A program made the position numbers and the translations under genes. A stretch of 64,000 nucleotides of DNA from Rhodobacterales bacterium 32-67-9. Its GTDB lineage: Bacteria; Pseudomonadota; Alphaproteobacteria; Rhodobacterales; Rhodobacteraceae. Of this stretch, positions 16,005 to 23,872 are shown in pieces (the stretch's first letter is position 1; each line of letters begins with the position of its first letter). Location of the stretch: NCBI GenBank assembly GCA_002280515.1, contig NCEA01000011.1, forward strand, positions 1 to 64,000, in the 5' to 3' direction. A model generated the notes under the pieces. The model made no database searches. It was given only the letters and a program-made list of their open reading frames with translations, and was not told the origin of the DNA.

Positions 16005-16729
16005 GGACGGTCCTCCGCAAGAACCCGGTATGGTGCCTCGGTCAGCGTGCCGAGCGATTGAAGGTAGGCCACCACCGCGTCCATCTCGGTGAGCGTTTCG
16101 GGGTCGCCGTCGAAGGCCCGGACGGCGACCTTGCCGCCGTAGCGCACAGTCACCGCCTCGGCGCCATCGCTGTCGGGGCGGCTTTGCGCAAGCGCGTCGG
16201 TCTTTGCCGCCGCGATCATCGCCTCGTCATAGGGCACCCCGAGCCGCGCGAGCGTCGCGAGTTTGTCGTGAAGCAGCCCGGTATCGAGCGGCCGCGCGAG
16301 CCAGGGATAGGCCGGCATGATCGAGGCCGGCACCACGCTGCGCGGATCGACCAGATGCTCGACATGCCAGAGGTCGGAATACTTGCCGCCGAGCCGCGCC
16401 AGATCCGGTCCGGTGCGTTTCGATCCCCAAAGCATCGGGTGGTCGTAGGCGGATTCGCCGGCCAGCGAATAGGGCCCGTAGCGGTCGATCTCATCCGCAA
16501 GGCTGCGCACCATCTGGCTGTGGCAGGCATAGCACCCCTCGCGGATGTAGATCTCGCGTCCGGCCAGTTCCAGGGGGGTGTGCGGGCGCAGGTCATCGGG
16601 CACGGCAACGGTCTCGTCGATGGTGAAGAGCGGCGCGATCTCCACCAGCCCGCCGATCGAGGCCGCGACGATGATCGCGCCGACCAACCCCATCGAGAGC
16701 TTTTCGAGATTGTAATGCAGCCTCAGCAT
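16001..16729 (-). CDS. ccoO: cbb3-type cytochrome c oxidase subunit II (monoheme CcoO)
   Basis: 242 aa membrane-anchored monoheme cytochrome c. The N-terminal helix spans about residues 10-30, followed by the heme site CYACH at 66-70 in GCYACHSQMVRS, the highly conserved CcoO motif. WHVEHLVDPRSVVPASIMP supplies the distal methionine. The ATG at 16729 is 4 bp after the ccoN stop; nine further in-frame upstream codons are probably not used. CcoO transfers electrons from CcoP to the heme b centre of CcoN. Confidence 0.96.
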   Translation of the reverse strand: MLRLHYNLEKLSMGLVGAIIVAASIGGLVEIAPLFTIDETVAVPDDLRPHTPLELAGREIYIREGCYACHSQMVRSLADEIDRYGPYSLAGESAYDHPMLWGSKRTGPDLARLGGKYSDLWHVEHLVDPRSVVPASIMPAYPWLARPLDTGLLHDKLATLARLGVPYDEAMIAAAKTDALAQSRPDSDGAEAVTVRYGGKVAVRAFDGDPETLTEMDAVVAYLQSLGTLTEAPYRVLAEDRP

Positions 16730-16733
16730 CGCT

Positions 16734-18359
16734 TCACTCCGCCGGCTGCGCGACAAGCGGGTGGTCGGTTGCCGCCCCCGGCGCCACGCGCATTGTTGCC
16801 CGGCAGTTCCAGACGCAGATCACCATCCCGGTGAGGAAAAGCGCCCCGCCGATCGTCCGCAGCAGATAATAGGGCGCCATGGCGCGAACGGACTCGAGGA
16901 AGCTGTAGCTGAGCGCGCCGCTTTCCTGATAGGTCCGCCACATCAGTCCTTGCGTGATGCCGGCGTTCCACATCGAAACGACGTAGACCAGCGTCCCCGC
17001 GACGGCGAGCCAGAAGTGCCATTCGACCGCGCGCGGCGACGCCATGGTTTCGCGCCCCGAAAGCTGGGGGACCAGCGTGTAGAGCGCGCCGAAGATGATC
17101 ATCGCCACCCAGCCGAGCGTGCCGGAATGGACGTGGCCCACCGTCCAGTCGGTGTAGTGGCTGAGCGAATTGACCGGGCGGATCGCGAGGAACGAGCCTT
17201 CGAAGGTCGACAGCCCGTAAAACACCGCCGCCACGAACATGAAGCGCAGCGTCGCGTCGTCGCGCACCTTGTGCCAGGCGCCGTTCAGCGTGGCGATGGC
17301 ATTTCCGGCCGAGGCCCAGCTTGGCACCAGCAGCATCACCGAGAAGGTCATGCCCAATGTCTGTGCCCAGTAGGGCAGGGCGGTGTAGTGCAGGTGGTGC
17401 GAGCCGACCCAGATGTAGAAGAAGGTGATGCCCCAGAAGCTGAGAATGGAGAGGCGGTAGGACCAGATCGGCCGCCCCGAGCGCACCGGCAGGAAGTAGT
17501 AGAGCATCCCGAGGAAACCGGAGGTCAGGAAGAACGCAACCGCGTTGTGGCCATACCACCACTGCACCATCGCGTCCTGTACCCCCGCCCAGATCGGGAA
17601 GCTCTCGGCCGTCGTCAGCCGCACCGGCAAAGCGAGGTTGTTGACGATATGCAGCATCGCCACGACGAGAATGAAGGCGAGATAGTACCAGTTCGCGACG
17701 TAGATGTGCGGCTCTGCCCGGCGCGCGAGTGTGCGCAGGTATAGGATGAAATAGGTGACCCAGATCACCACCAGCCAGAGGTCGGCATACCATTCCGCCT
17801 CGGCATATTCCTTGGACTGGGTGGATCCCATCAGATAGCCGGTGACGGCCCAGGCGCAGAAGAGGTTGTAGCCCAGCAGCACGACCCAGGGGCTGACGGA
17901 ATCGGCCAGCCGCGCGCGTGCGGTGCGTTGCAGCACATGGAATGAGGTCGCGATCAGGGCATTGCCGCCGAAACCGAAGATGATGCCGGTGGTATGGACA
18001 GGGCGCAGCCGGCCGAAGCTGGTCGCGGGCCAGAGCGGCGTCGCCTCGGGCCAGTAGAGCAGGGCCGCGACCCAGACGCCCGCACTCATGCCAATCAGCG
18101 CCCAGACGAGGGTCATCACGATGCCGAAGCGTGTCGGGGCGTCGTAGTAGCGGCGCATCCGGTCGGTCGGGGGCGCCGGATCGTACAGAGCGCCGCCGAC
18201 GATGAAGATCAGGACGACACCAAGCCCGAGCGCCATGGCGCCATGCACGACCATGACGCCGTGCCGTGCCGCGGCGGCCATGACCAGGCCGAGCAGTGCC
18301 AGAAGGCCAGACAGCAAGAGGGCGATCTGGCGTTCAGGGATGCTCAGGGTTCCGGCCAT
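16734..18359 (-). CDS. ccoN: cbb3-type cytochrome c oxidase subunit I (catalytic CcoN)
   Basis: 541 aa, about twelve membrane helices. Heme and copper ligand segments are present: RPVHTTGIIFGFGGN, QWWYGHNAVAFFLTSGF (CuB histidine), GSHHLHYTALP (two further CuB histidines) and WTVGHVHSGTLGW (heme ligands). This is the high-affinity terminal oxidase that reduces O2 in the inner membrane under low oxygen. The start at 18359 is preceded by AAGGAGAG and lies 19 bp after the Rrf2-type regulator, with which it is probably co-transcribed; that differs from the usual stand-alone cco promoter. Confidence 0.97.
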   Translation of the reverse strand: MAGTLSIPERQIALLLSGLLALLGLVMAAAARHGVMVVHGAMALGLGVVLIFIVGGALYDPAPPTDRMRRYYDAPTRFGIVMTLVWALIGMSAGVWVAALLYWPEATPLWPATSFGRLRPVHTTGIIFGFGGNALIATSFHVLQRTARARLADSVSPWVVLLGYNLFCAWAVTGYLMGSTQSKEYAEAEWYADLWLVVIWVTYFILYLRTLARRAEPHIYVANWYYLAFILVVAMLHIVNNLALPVRLTTAESFPIWAGVQDAMVQWWYGHNAVAFFLTSGFLGMLYYFLPVRSGRPIWSYRLSILSFWGITFFYIWVGSHHLHYTALPYWAQTLGMTFSVMLLVPSWASAGNAIATLNGAWHKVRDDATLRFMFVAAVFYGLSTFEGSFLAIRPVNSLSHYTDWTVGHVHSGTLGWVAMIIFGALYTLVPQLSGRETMASPRAVEWHFWLAVAGTLVYVVSMWNAGITQGLMWRTYQESGALSYSFLESVRAMAPYYLLRTIGGALFLTGMVICVWNCRATMRVAPGAATDHPLVAQPAE

Positions 18360-18378
18360 CTCTCCTTGCCCCTTTGGC

Positions 18379-18795
18379 TCATGCCGCTTCCCGGACCGGC
18401 AGGGCGATATCCCTGAGGGTCGAGTGATTGAGGTCCTCGATGAACCGCGCCTCGGCGTGGCGCAGGCGCGCCTTCAGCCGGCAGCAGCCTTCGATCGTGC
18501 AGTCGCCGCCCGTGATGCCGAAGCACTCGACCAGCGATTGCCCCTGTTCGAGCAGCCGGACGACATCGCCAAGCCGCACCTCGGCCGGATCCCTTGCGAG
18601 AACGGCACCGCCTCCGCCGCCGCGCCGGGTCTCAACGATCCCGCCGCGGGCGAGTTGTTGCACGATCTTGGTCAGATGGTTGCGCGACAGCCCGAATTCC
18701 TCGGCCAGTTCGGCGGTCGAAAACGCCGTGCCCGGCGCACTTGCCATCCGCATCAGCATGCGCAGACCGTAATCGGTGAAGGATGTGAGGCGCAC
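18379..18795 (-). CDS. nsrR: Rrf2 family iron-sulfur regulator, NsrR-like
   Basis: 138 aa winged-helix repressor. The N-terminus MRLTSFTDYGLRMLMRMA is strongly NsrR-like, with the helix-turn-helix at about residues 26-48. Cys91, Cys99, Cys104 and Cys105 (ECFGITGGDC..GCCRLK) offer the [4Fe-4S] or [2Fe-2S] ligands destroyed by nitric oxide in NsrR. The context of truncated hemoglobin and a RIC-like hemerythrin just upstream on the other strand supports NO sensing. The C-terminal FIEDLNHSTLRDI also fits. RirA or IscR roles are less likely. Confidence 0.85.
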   Translation of the reverse strand: MRLTSFTDYGLRMLMRMASAPGTAFSTAELAEEFGLSRNHLTKIVQQLARGGIVETRRGGGGGAVLARDPAEVRLGDVVRLLEQGQSLVECFGITGGDCTIEGCCRLKARLRHAEARFIEDLNHSTLRDIALPVREAA

Positions 18796-18817
18796 GGTCG
18801 GACTTCTCCCATGAATC

Positions 18818-18851
18818 GGTATTTACAATACCTATTAACAGGCCTAATAGG
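18818..18851. promoter_or_regulatory. Two overlapping palindromes in the nsrR/hemoglobin divergent promoter region
   Basis: GGTATT-TAC-AATACC (18818-18832) is a perfect 6-3-6 dyad. It shares its last two bases with a second perfect dyad, CCTATTA (18831-18837), 7 bp spacer, TAATAGG (18845-18851). The only A/T-rich stretch of the area lies here, between the nsrR start (18795) and the hemoglobin start (18882). An operator for the NsrR-like protein, possibly with a second regulator on the other dyad, is the simplest reading; binding is inferred. Confidence 0.55.
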
Positions 18852-18881
18852 AATTGCAAGCCGAAGCGCAGGAGGTGCGAG

Positions 18882-19325
18882 ATGCAGGATGCCGGGACGG
18901 AACGATCCGCGGTGGTGTCCGCCCGCCCGAAGCTGACAGCGGCGCTCATGGAGCAGACCGGGCTTGACGAGGGCATCCTGACTACGCTCGTTCACCGGTT
19001 CTATGCCAAGGTCCGCGCGGACGCGGTGCTCGGCCCCATCTTCGATGCGCGGATCAGCGACTGGGGACCGCATCTCGACCGCATGGTGGCGTTCTGGTCC
19101 TCGGTCGCCCTGATGACCGGGCGCTACCATGGCGCCCCGTTGCCGGCCCATGCCGGCCTGCCCATCGACTGGACGCATTTCGAACACTGGCTCGCGCTCT
19201 TTGAGGAAACGGCGCACGAAACCTGCACCGCCGACGGCGCTGCGCATGTGATCATCCGCGCCGAACGGATCGCATATTCGCTCCACGCGGCAATCGAGGT
19301 GGTCGCCGCGCAGGCCAAAGCATGA
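18882..19325 (+). CDS. Group III truncated hemoglobin
   Basis: 147 aa heme protein of the trHb3 type. Conserved segments include LTTLVHRFYAKVRADAVLGPIFD, then DRMVAFWSSVALMTGRYHG and FEHWLALFEETAHETC, in which the His of the HWLALF region or nearby acts as the proximal-helix signature. An AGGAGG box precedes the ATG. Group III hemoglobins are linked to nitric oxide or peroxynitrite handling and microaerobic growth. It heads a rightward operon of six overlapping or closely spaced genes divergent from nsrR-ccoNOQP. Confidence 0.9.
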   Translation: MQDAGTERSAVVSARPKLTAALMEQTGLDEGILTTLVHRFYAKVRADAVLGPIFDARISDWGPHLDRMVAFWSSVALMTGRYHGAPLPAHAGLPIDWTHFEHWLALFEETAHETCTADGAAHVIIRAERIAYSLHAAIEVVAAQAKA

Positions 19326-19348
19326 GGACACCGACCGGAGAAACCGAG

Positions 19349-19834
19349 ATGGACGCGTCGCAGATCCCCGAAACCCTCGCCGACCTCACCCGGTTCATCG
19401 AGACCCGCTATCACGCGACACACCGGGCCCAGCTTCCCCTTCTGGCCGACCGGTCGGAGCTGGTGGAGACGATTCACGCCGGCCAGCCGGATGTTCCCGT
19501 CGGGCTCGCCGCGCTATTGCGCCGGATGCTGGGGGAGCTTGAGGTTCACATGAAGAAAGAGGAACTCATCCTCTTTCCGGCGATCCGCAACGCGGCGGTA
19601 GGGCTGGACCCCCCCATAGCGGCGATGCGCGCGGATCATGACGACCACAACGCCGATATCGAGAAGATCCACGGGCTGACCCGTGACCTGACCCTGCCGG
19701 ATGGCGCCTGCCGGAGCTGGACGCAGCTTTACGCGGACCTCGGCGTGTTCCTTGACGATCTTCGGGAACATATCCGGCTTGAAAACGACATCCTCTTCCC
19801 ACCGTTCGAAACCGGGGATCCCCACCATGTCTGA
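19349..19834 (+). CDS. Hemerythrin-domain protein, RIC/YtfE-like iron-sulfur repair
   Basis: 161 aa from the ATG at 19349, which has GGAG eight bases upstream; an in-frame ATG at 19322 overlapping the hemoglobin stop is an alternative. LTRFIETRYHATHRAQLP, LEVHMKKEELILFP, MRADHDDHN and LREHIRLENDILFPPF carry the His and Glu residues of a di-iron centre in the same order as YtfE/ScdA. The N-terminal ScdA_N domain is absent. RIC proteins repair iron-sulfur clusters damaged by nitric oxide, consistent with its neighbours. Confidence 0.88.
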   Translation: MDASQIPETLADLTRFIETRYHATHRAQLPLLADRSELVETIHAGQPDVPVGLAALLRRMLGELEVHMKKEELILFPAIRNAAVGLDPPIAAMRADHDDHNADIEKIHGLTRDLTLPDGACRSWTQLYADLGVFLDDLREHIRLENDILFPPFETGDPHHV

Positions 19835-20171
19835 TCTGCATTTCCCGAAGCCGACGAAAGAACTTGTCGACCGGCGCCACGCTCTGGCCCCGGACGCGGA
19901 AGACGCCTTCCGGGCCTTCTCCAAGGCGGTGTTCGCCCCGGGAGCCCTCGATGCCCGCACCAAGCAGCTTATCGCGGTGGCGGTCGCGCATGTCACCCAG
20001 TGCCCCTGGTGCATCGAGGGGCACGTCAAGGCCGCGCGGCGCGAAGGCGCCTCGGGTGAAGAGATCATGGAGGCGATCTGGGTTGCCGCCGAAATGCGTG
20101 CCGGCGCGGCCTGGGCGCATTCCCTGAAGACGGTCGAGTTGATCGCCGGCTCCGGGGAGGGCGGCGCCTGA
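19827..20171 (+). CDS. Carboxymuconolactone decarboxylase/AhpD-like protein
   Basis: 114 aa all-helical protein of the CMD family. The redox motif is Cys59-Pro-Trp-Cys62 with His66 (QCPWCIEGHVKAA), the AhpD-type CxxCxxxH proton-relay pattern. The start overlaps the RIC-like gene by 8 bp and the stop overlaps the next ATG by 1 bp. AhpD-like proteins reduce peroxides or peroxynitrite together with other thiol systems, so a role in nitrosative or oxidative stress is plausible here. Confidence 0.88.
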   Translation: MSDLHFPKPTKELVDRRHALAPDAEDAFRAFSKAVFAPGALDARTKQLIAVAVAHVTQCPWCIEGHVKAARREGASGEEIMEAIWVAAEMRAGAAWAHSLKTVELIAGSGEGGA

Positions 20172-20581
20172 TGCCGGAGCGGCCCACGGTTCCCGCCGAT
20201 CCGGCCGATCGTATCCGCGTCAAGCGGATCTACCGGGCCGCGCGCCTGTCGGACGGCAAGCGGATCCTCGTCGACCGGCTCTGGCCGCGCGGCATCGCCA
20301 AGGACCGCGCCCGGCTGTTCTCCTGGTGCAGAGACGTCGCGCCGAGCGACGAGCTGCGGCATTGGTTTCACGCAAATCCCGACCGCTGGGAGGAGTTCGC
20401 AGCCCGCTACCGCGACGAGCTTGCCACGAAGGACGATTTGACCCGCGATCTGGCCGGATATGCGTCGGAAAGCGTGGTCACGCTGCTATATGCGTCCAAG
20501 AACGACGACAGGAACAACGCCGTGGTGCTGCGCGACTGCCTGCGCCAGCGGATATTGCAAAGGACACCCAAGGATGCCTGA
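20171..20581 (+). CDS. DUF488 family protein (YeaO-like)
   Basis: 136 aa. Diagnostic segments are ILVDRLWPRGIAKD and FSWCRDVAPSDELRHWFH, then FAARYRDEL and a C-terminal VTLLYASKN. DUF488/YeaO proteins have no settled function, though they occur in stress-related clusters. One base overlap with the AhpD-like gene and an 8-bp overlap with the following gene place it firmly in the operon. Confidence 0.88.
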   Translation: MPERPTVPADPADRIRVKRIYRAARLSDGKRILVDRLWPRGIAKDRARLFSWCRDVAPSDELRHWFHANPDRWEEFAARYRDELATKDDLTRDLAGYASESVVTLLYASKNDDRNNAVVLRDCLRQRILQRTPKDA

Positions 20582-21614
20582 CCTGACCGACCGAACGTCG
20601 CTGCGCACGCCGCTCTGCGACCTTCTGGGATGCGACCTTCCCATCGTTCTGGCGGGGATGGGCGGTGTGTCGCACTGGGAGCTTGCGGCGGCGGTGGCCA
20701 ATGCCGGCGGCTACGGGATCCTGGGAATGGTGCGCGAAACGCCGGCGCTCATCACCGAGGAAGTGACGGCGCTGAAATACGCGACCCACCGGCCCTTCGC
20801 GGTCAACGTGATCCCGTCGGCGACGGAGGCGCGGCTCCTCGATGCCCAGATCGGCTGCTGCCTCGATCTCGGCGTGCCTGCCTTCTCGTTCTTCTGGGAC
20901 GTGATGCCCGAGGTCATCGCGCGGGTAAAGCGTGCCGGCTGCCTCGTTCTGCATCAGGTCGGCACCGTCGAGGCCGCCCGCGCTGCCATGGATGCGGGCG
21001 CCGACGTGATCATCGCGCAGGGCGTCGAGGCGGGGGGGCATGTGCATGGCCGCACGCCGGTTTTCGACCTCACCCGGCGGATCCTCGACGCGGTCACTGT
21101 CCCGGTGGTCGCGTCCGGCGGCCTCGGCACGGGGGCGGACCTTGCCGCCGCGCTGTCGATGGGCGCGGCGGGCATCCACTGCGGCACGGCCTTTCTCGCC
21201 ACCGAGGAATCCTTTGCCCATCCCTATCACAAGGCGCGGGTGGTCGAGGCCGGCGGGCAGGATACCGTGCTGACCGATGTCTTCGTCCTCAACTGGCCGA
21301 AGGGGGCGGCGGTGCGCGTGATCGACAACAGCGTCACCAAGGCGCTGAACGGTGCGCTTCTGGGTTATGATCCCGACACCCTGCCGCGCGAGGCGATCGC
21401 CTGGGACGGCGACCAGCCGCGCCTGCGGTTCAGCACCGATTCCCCGCTCAGGACGACAACCGGCGATCTGGAAGCGATGGCGCTTTATGCCGGGCGGGGC
21501 GCCGGCGCGATCAACCGCGTCGTGCCCGCCGCCGCGCGCATCGAATCCATGGTTGCCGAGGCCGACCGGATACTGTCCGATACGGCCACGAACCCGCGAG
21601 AGGTTGCGACATGA
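20574..21614 (+). CDS. Nitronate monooxygenase (2-nitropropane dioxygenase family)
   Basis: 346 aa FMN-dependent TIM-barrel enzyme. GMGGVSHWELAAAVANAGG near the start and EAGGHVHGR in the middle (flavin/phosphate and catalytic-His region) are typical of class I/II nitronate monooxygenases, as is VVASGGLGTGADLAAALSMGA (FMN phosphate loop). The ATG at 20574 follows AAGGAT-type sequence and overlaps the DUF488 stop. It oxidises alkyl nitronates to carbonyl compounds and nitrite. Its place behind NO-defence genes suggests removal of nitro compounds. Confidence 0.9.
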   Translation: MPDLTDRTSLRTPLCDLLGCDLPIVLAGMGGVSHWELAAAVANAGGYGILGMVRETPALITEEVTALKYATHRPFAVNVIPSATEARLLDAQIGCCLDLGVPAFSFFWDVMPEVIARVKRAGCLVLHQVGTVEAARAAMDAGADVIIAQGVEAGGHVHGRTPVFDLTRRILDAVTVPVVASGGLGTGADLAAALSMGAAGIHCGTAFLATEESFAHPYHKARVVEAGGQDTVLTDVFVLNWPKGAAVRVIDNSVTKALNGALLGYDPDTLPREAIAWDGDQPRLRFSTDSPLRTTTGDLEAMALYAGRGAGAINRVVPAAARIESMVAEADRILSDTATNPREVAT

Positions 21615-22318
21615 GCGACGATCCCGACAATTTCCGCTGCCAGAGCGGGTTTTCCTCGCCTCCCTGCTATGCGGCCGAGATCGCGCCGGACTATTTCGAC
21701 CCCTTGGCGGTGGACCCGGAACAGGCCCGCGACGTCGCGCGCTGGCGCAAGGCCGAACGGGTGCGGCTGCGCGACGAACGGCAGCGGCTGACGGTCGATG
21801 CCCGGCAGGCCATCGGCGAGGCGCTGATCGCCCATCTTCGCGAGGTCCTGAGGACGAAATTCGACGGCGCCCGCGGCCGCGTCTTCTCCGCCTACTGGCC
21901 GATCAAGGGCGAACCCGACCTGCGCCCGCTGATGACCGAACTGCACGCCGCCGGCGTCTTCGTCGCGCTGCCGATCGTCGAGACAAAGGCGGCGCCGCTC
22001 ACCTTCCGCCGCTGGACGCCCGAGACGAAGATGGTGCGCGGTGACTGGAACATCCCGGTCCCGCCGCCCGACGCGCCGGAGGTCACGCCCGAGATCGCCC
22101 TCGCCCCGCTCGTCGGCTGGACCGCGGAGGGCTACCGGCTCGGCTATGGCGGCGGCTATTTCGACCGCACGCTGGCGGCACTGCAACCGCGCCCCTTCGT
22201 GATCGGAATCGGCTTCGAAGCGGCCCGGCTCACGACGATCTTCCCGCAGCCCCACGACATCCGCCTCGACCTCATCCTGACGGAGGATGGTGCCCGGACC
22301 GGCACGGAGGCCGGCTGA
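21611..22318 (+). CDS. 5-formyltetrahydrofolate cyclo-ligase
   Basis: 235 aa. The family motif GYGGGYFDRTLA lies near residue 180, after LAPLVGWTAEGYRLG; the N-terminal half has KAERVRLRDERQRL with the basic ATP-contact residues. It converts 5-formyl-THF to 5,10-methenyl-THF using ATP. It overlaps the nitronate monooxygenase stop by 4 bp, so it is the last gene of the hemoglobin operon, an unusual companion for a housekeeping folate enzyme. Confidence 0.92.
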   Translation: MSDDPDNFRCQSGFSSPPCYAAEIAPDYFDPLAVDPEQARDVARWRKAERVRLRDERQRLTVDARQAIGEALIAHLREVLRTKFDGARGRVFSAYWPIKGEPDLRPLMTELHAAGVFVALPIVETKAAPLTFRRWTPETKMVRGDWNIPVPPPDAPEVTPEIALAPLVGWTAEGYRLGYGGGYFDRTLAALQPRPFVIGIGFEAARLTTIFPQPHDIRLDLILTEDGARTGTEAG

Positions 22319-22569
22319 TAGCCGGGGAGAGTTGGCGCGCCGGCGCAGGGCGGGCGGCGCAACCGCCGTGCCGGGGTGGCCCGGGCGTGCGGTCGGGCCG
22401 CGACCTGGCACCGGTGAGACCTGGGATCGCGCGCCGGCCACGGCAGGTTCGGGGCGGACAAGTATCCTCTTGGCGGCTCGCATACACCCGTCCCGATTTG
22501 TGGACGTCGTGGCATTCACTGTCGAATCGCGCGACCCGGAGCCGGGCCGCCACAGAGGGACCTTGAATA

Positions 22570-22735
22570 GCCCCGTGTATCGTGGCCGACGTCCCCTATC
22601 CGTGGACTGCGGAGGGATGGCTCTATGTCGCCGCCGTCATCGACCTGTTCTCCGCCCGTGTCGCCGGCTGGGCGATGAAGGCCGGGATGGCGGCACAGCT
22701 TGTCACCGACGCGCTCATCATGGCGATCGTGCTTC
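22570..22735 (+). pseudogene. IS3-family transposase (integrase core) remnant
   Basis: About 50 codons beginning at ADVPYPWTAEGWLYVAAV and running through IDLFSARVAGWAM to VTDALIMAIV match the integrase core just after the first catalytic Asp in IS3-type OrfB proteins (typical: TAEGWLYLAAVIDLFSR..VGW). The following HSDRGSQY motif and the DDE glutamate are missing in any frame, and no inverted terminal repeats were found. It is a dead fragment that marks past IS activity. Confidence 0.75.
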
Positions 22736-23152
22736 ATGCTGCGCTTCCGTCCCGATGCGTGTGGCTGCTTCACACAGGCCACGTTCTACCGTCAGTTCGA
22801 AGCGCAGCACCTCCACGAACGCCGTCGCCGGGAATGTGGTCAGCAGCAGGCTGTGCAACGGGTGCAATGCCCCTCCCGAGGGGTCACGTCGCAACCCTTG
22901 GCCGCTGGGTCAGGAGATGGCACAAGCAGCGGCACGCGGTCTGGCCGACCGCGCGTCCCATAGGAAACCGTCGGACGTAGAGCAAACGGAACCAGTCGAC
23001 CACGGCTTCTCCTTGCCGTGCGAACCGGCAGGCGCCCACGCAACATGGGTTGCGGGGGGCTTTCGTGAACGCCGTTATCCTCGTTGAATCAACGCTCTCG
23101 CCGTGCCATTGATGATTTGCGGCGCAGCAAATTCTGCCCGTGGGCGTGGAAT

Positions 23153-23250
23153 CCCCTCGGTGCGTAGCTCGGTCGATTTATCGGCCGGCTGATTGCGGCG
23201 TATGCCCAGGCGTACGCTAAAGGCGACGGTGCCCCGGGCTACGCACGGGG
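23153..23250. repeat. Distant inverted repeat upstream of the orphan gene
   Basis: GTGCGTAGC at 23160-23168 pairs perfectly with GCTACGCAC at 23238-23246, flanked by CCCC (23153-23156) and GGGG (23247-23250), giving a 13-bp stem with a 3-nt bulge and a 69-nt loop. The right arm ends 57 bp before the orphan gene at 23308. It could be an RNA structure in its leader or the ends of a miniature element. Confidence 0.4.
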
Positions 23251-23307
23251 ACTCCAACACCCGGCTTTGACCCGGGACAGCCTCTCAACGAGACGGAGGC
23301 TGCGCCT

Positions 23308-23733
23308 ATGGACGAAACCGATACTCCTCGCCACCGGAGTCAGATCACCGGCAACGCTGGGCTGAATTATGCCGCGTGGCAGATCTCGCGGCGAGGCTGG
23401 CACGTCATGCCAACCATCCGCAACGCGCGAGGGTCCGACCTAATCGTCACCAATGACGATGAGACTGTATTCTTCGGTGTGCAGTCCAAAGGCTTCAGCA
23501 AACGGTATGCGGTGCCACTTGGAATGGACCCTGCCAGCCTTCGATCCGATTGGTGGGTCATCACCATTCACGCGAACTCGGACACCCCCACCTGCTATGT
23601 TTTGCGGCTGGACGAGGTGTGCGAGCTTGCCACGCAGGACAAGAACGGCGGGCGCTGGTGGCTTGAACCCAAGATGTATGACCGCGATGAGTTTCGCGAG
23701 GCATGGGACCGCATCAAGAACGCCCCATGCTAG
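23308..23733 (+). CDS. Orphan 141-aa protein, possible PD-(D/E)XK-like core
   Basis: No confident family. The central part GNAGLNYAAWQISRRGWHV, then RGSDLIV (Asp44) and, after a strand, GVQSKGF (Gln59, Lys61) resemble the D-x(n)-(E/Q)-x-K core of restriction-endonuclease-fold proteins that judge 'local vs foreign' DNA. The C-terminal half is Trp-rich (WWVITIH, RWWLEPKMYDRDEF). ACGGAGG lies before the ATG at a longer than usual distance. Base composition is visibly less GC-rich than its neighbours, and it lies between an IS remnant and tRNA-Ser, so horizontal acquisition is likely. Function unknown. Confidence 0.65.
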   Translation: MDETDTPRHRSQITGNAGLNYAAWQISRRGWHVMPTIRNARGSDLIVTNDDETVFFGVQSKGFSKRYAVPLGMDPASLRSDWWVITIHANSDTPTCYVLRLDEVCELATQDKNGGRWWLEPKMYDRDEFREAWDRIKNAPC

Positions 23734-23872
23734 GGAGCCGCCCGTGCGGCTACAAATGTGCTACAAGCTGCGCCCCGCGAACAAAAGGAGACCGGGAGAT
23801 TCGCCACCTTGTAACACCTTTGCAGCAGGCTTGTGCGGGCGGACCTGAGCGACCATAACCAATTGAAACTAT

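Larger units (their letters stand above)
22319..23307. other. 989-bp gene-poor stretch
   Basis: No full gene is supported here. From 22319 to 22569 I see nothing recognisable. 22570-22735 holds an IS3 transposase remnant. 22736-23100 has only short frames without family features. 23153-23250 contains a distant inverted repeat (see separate entry). Codon bias in all six frames is weak compared with the flanking genes. The stretch sits between the folate ligase and tRNA-Ser, consistent with a decayed insertion site. Confidence 0.6.

Noticed and set aside
21500-22600. 6S RNA gene next to the 5-formyl-THF cyclo-ligase, as in enterobacteria
   Set aside because: The upstream side is occupied by an overlapping coding gene, and no extended 6S-like hairpin was seen downstream.
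22840-23260. Short minus-strand frames of about 60-70 codons
   Set aside because: No ribosome-binding sites, no recognisable protein features and weak codon bias.
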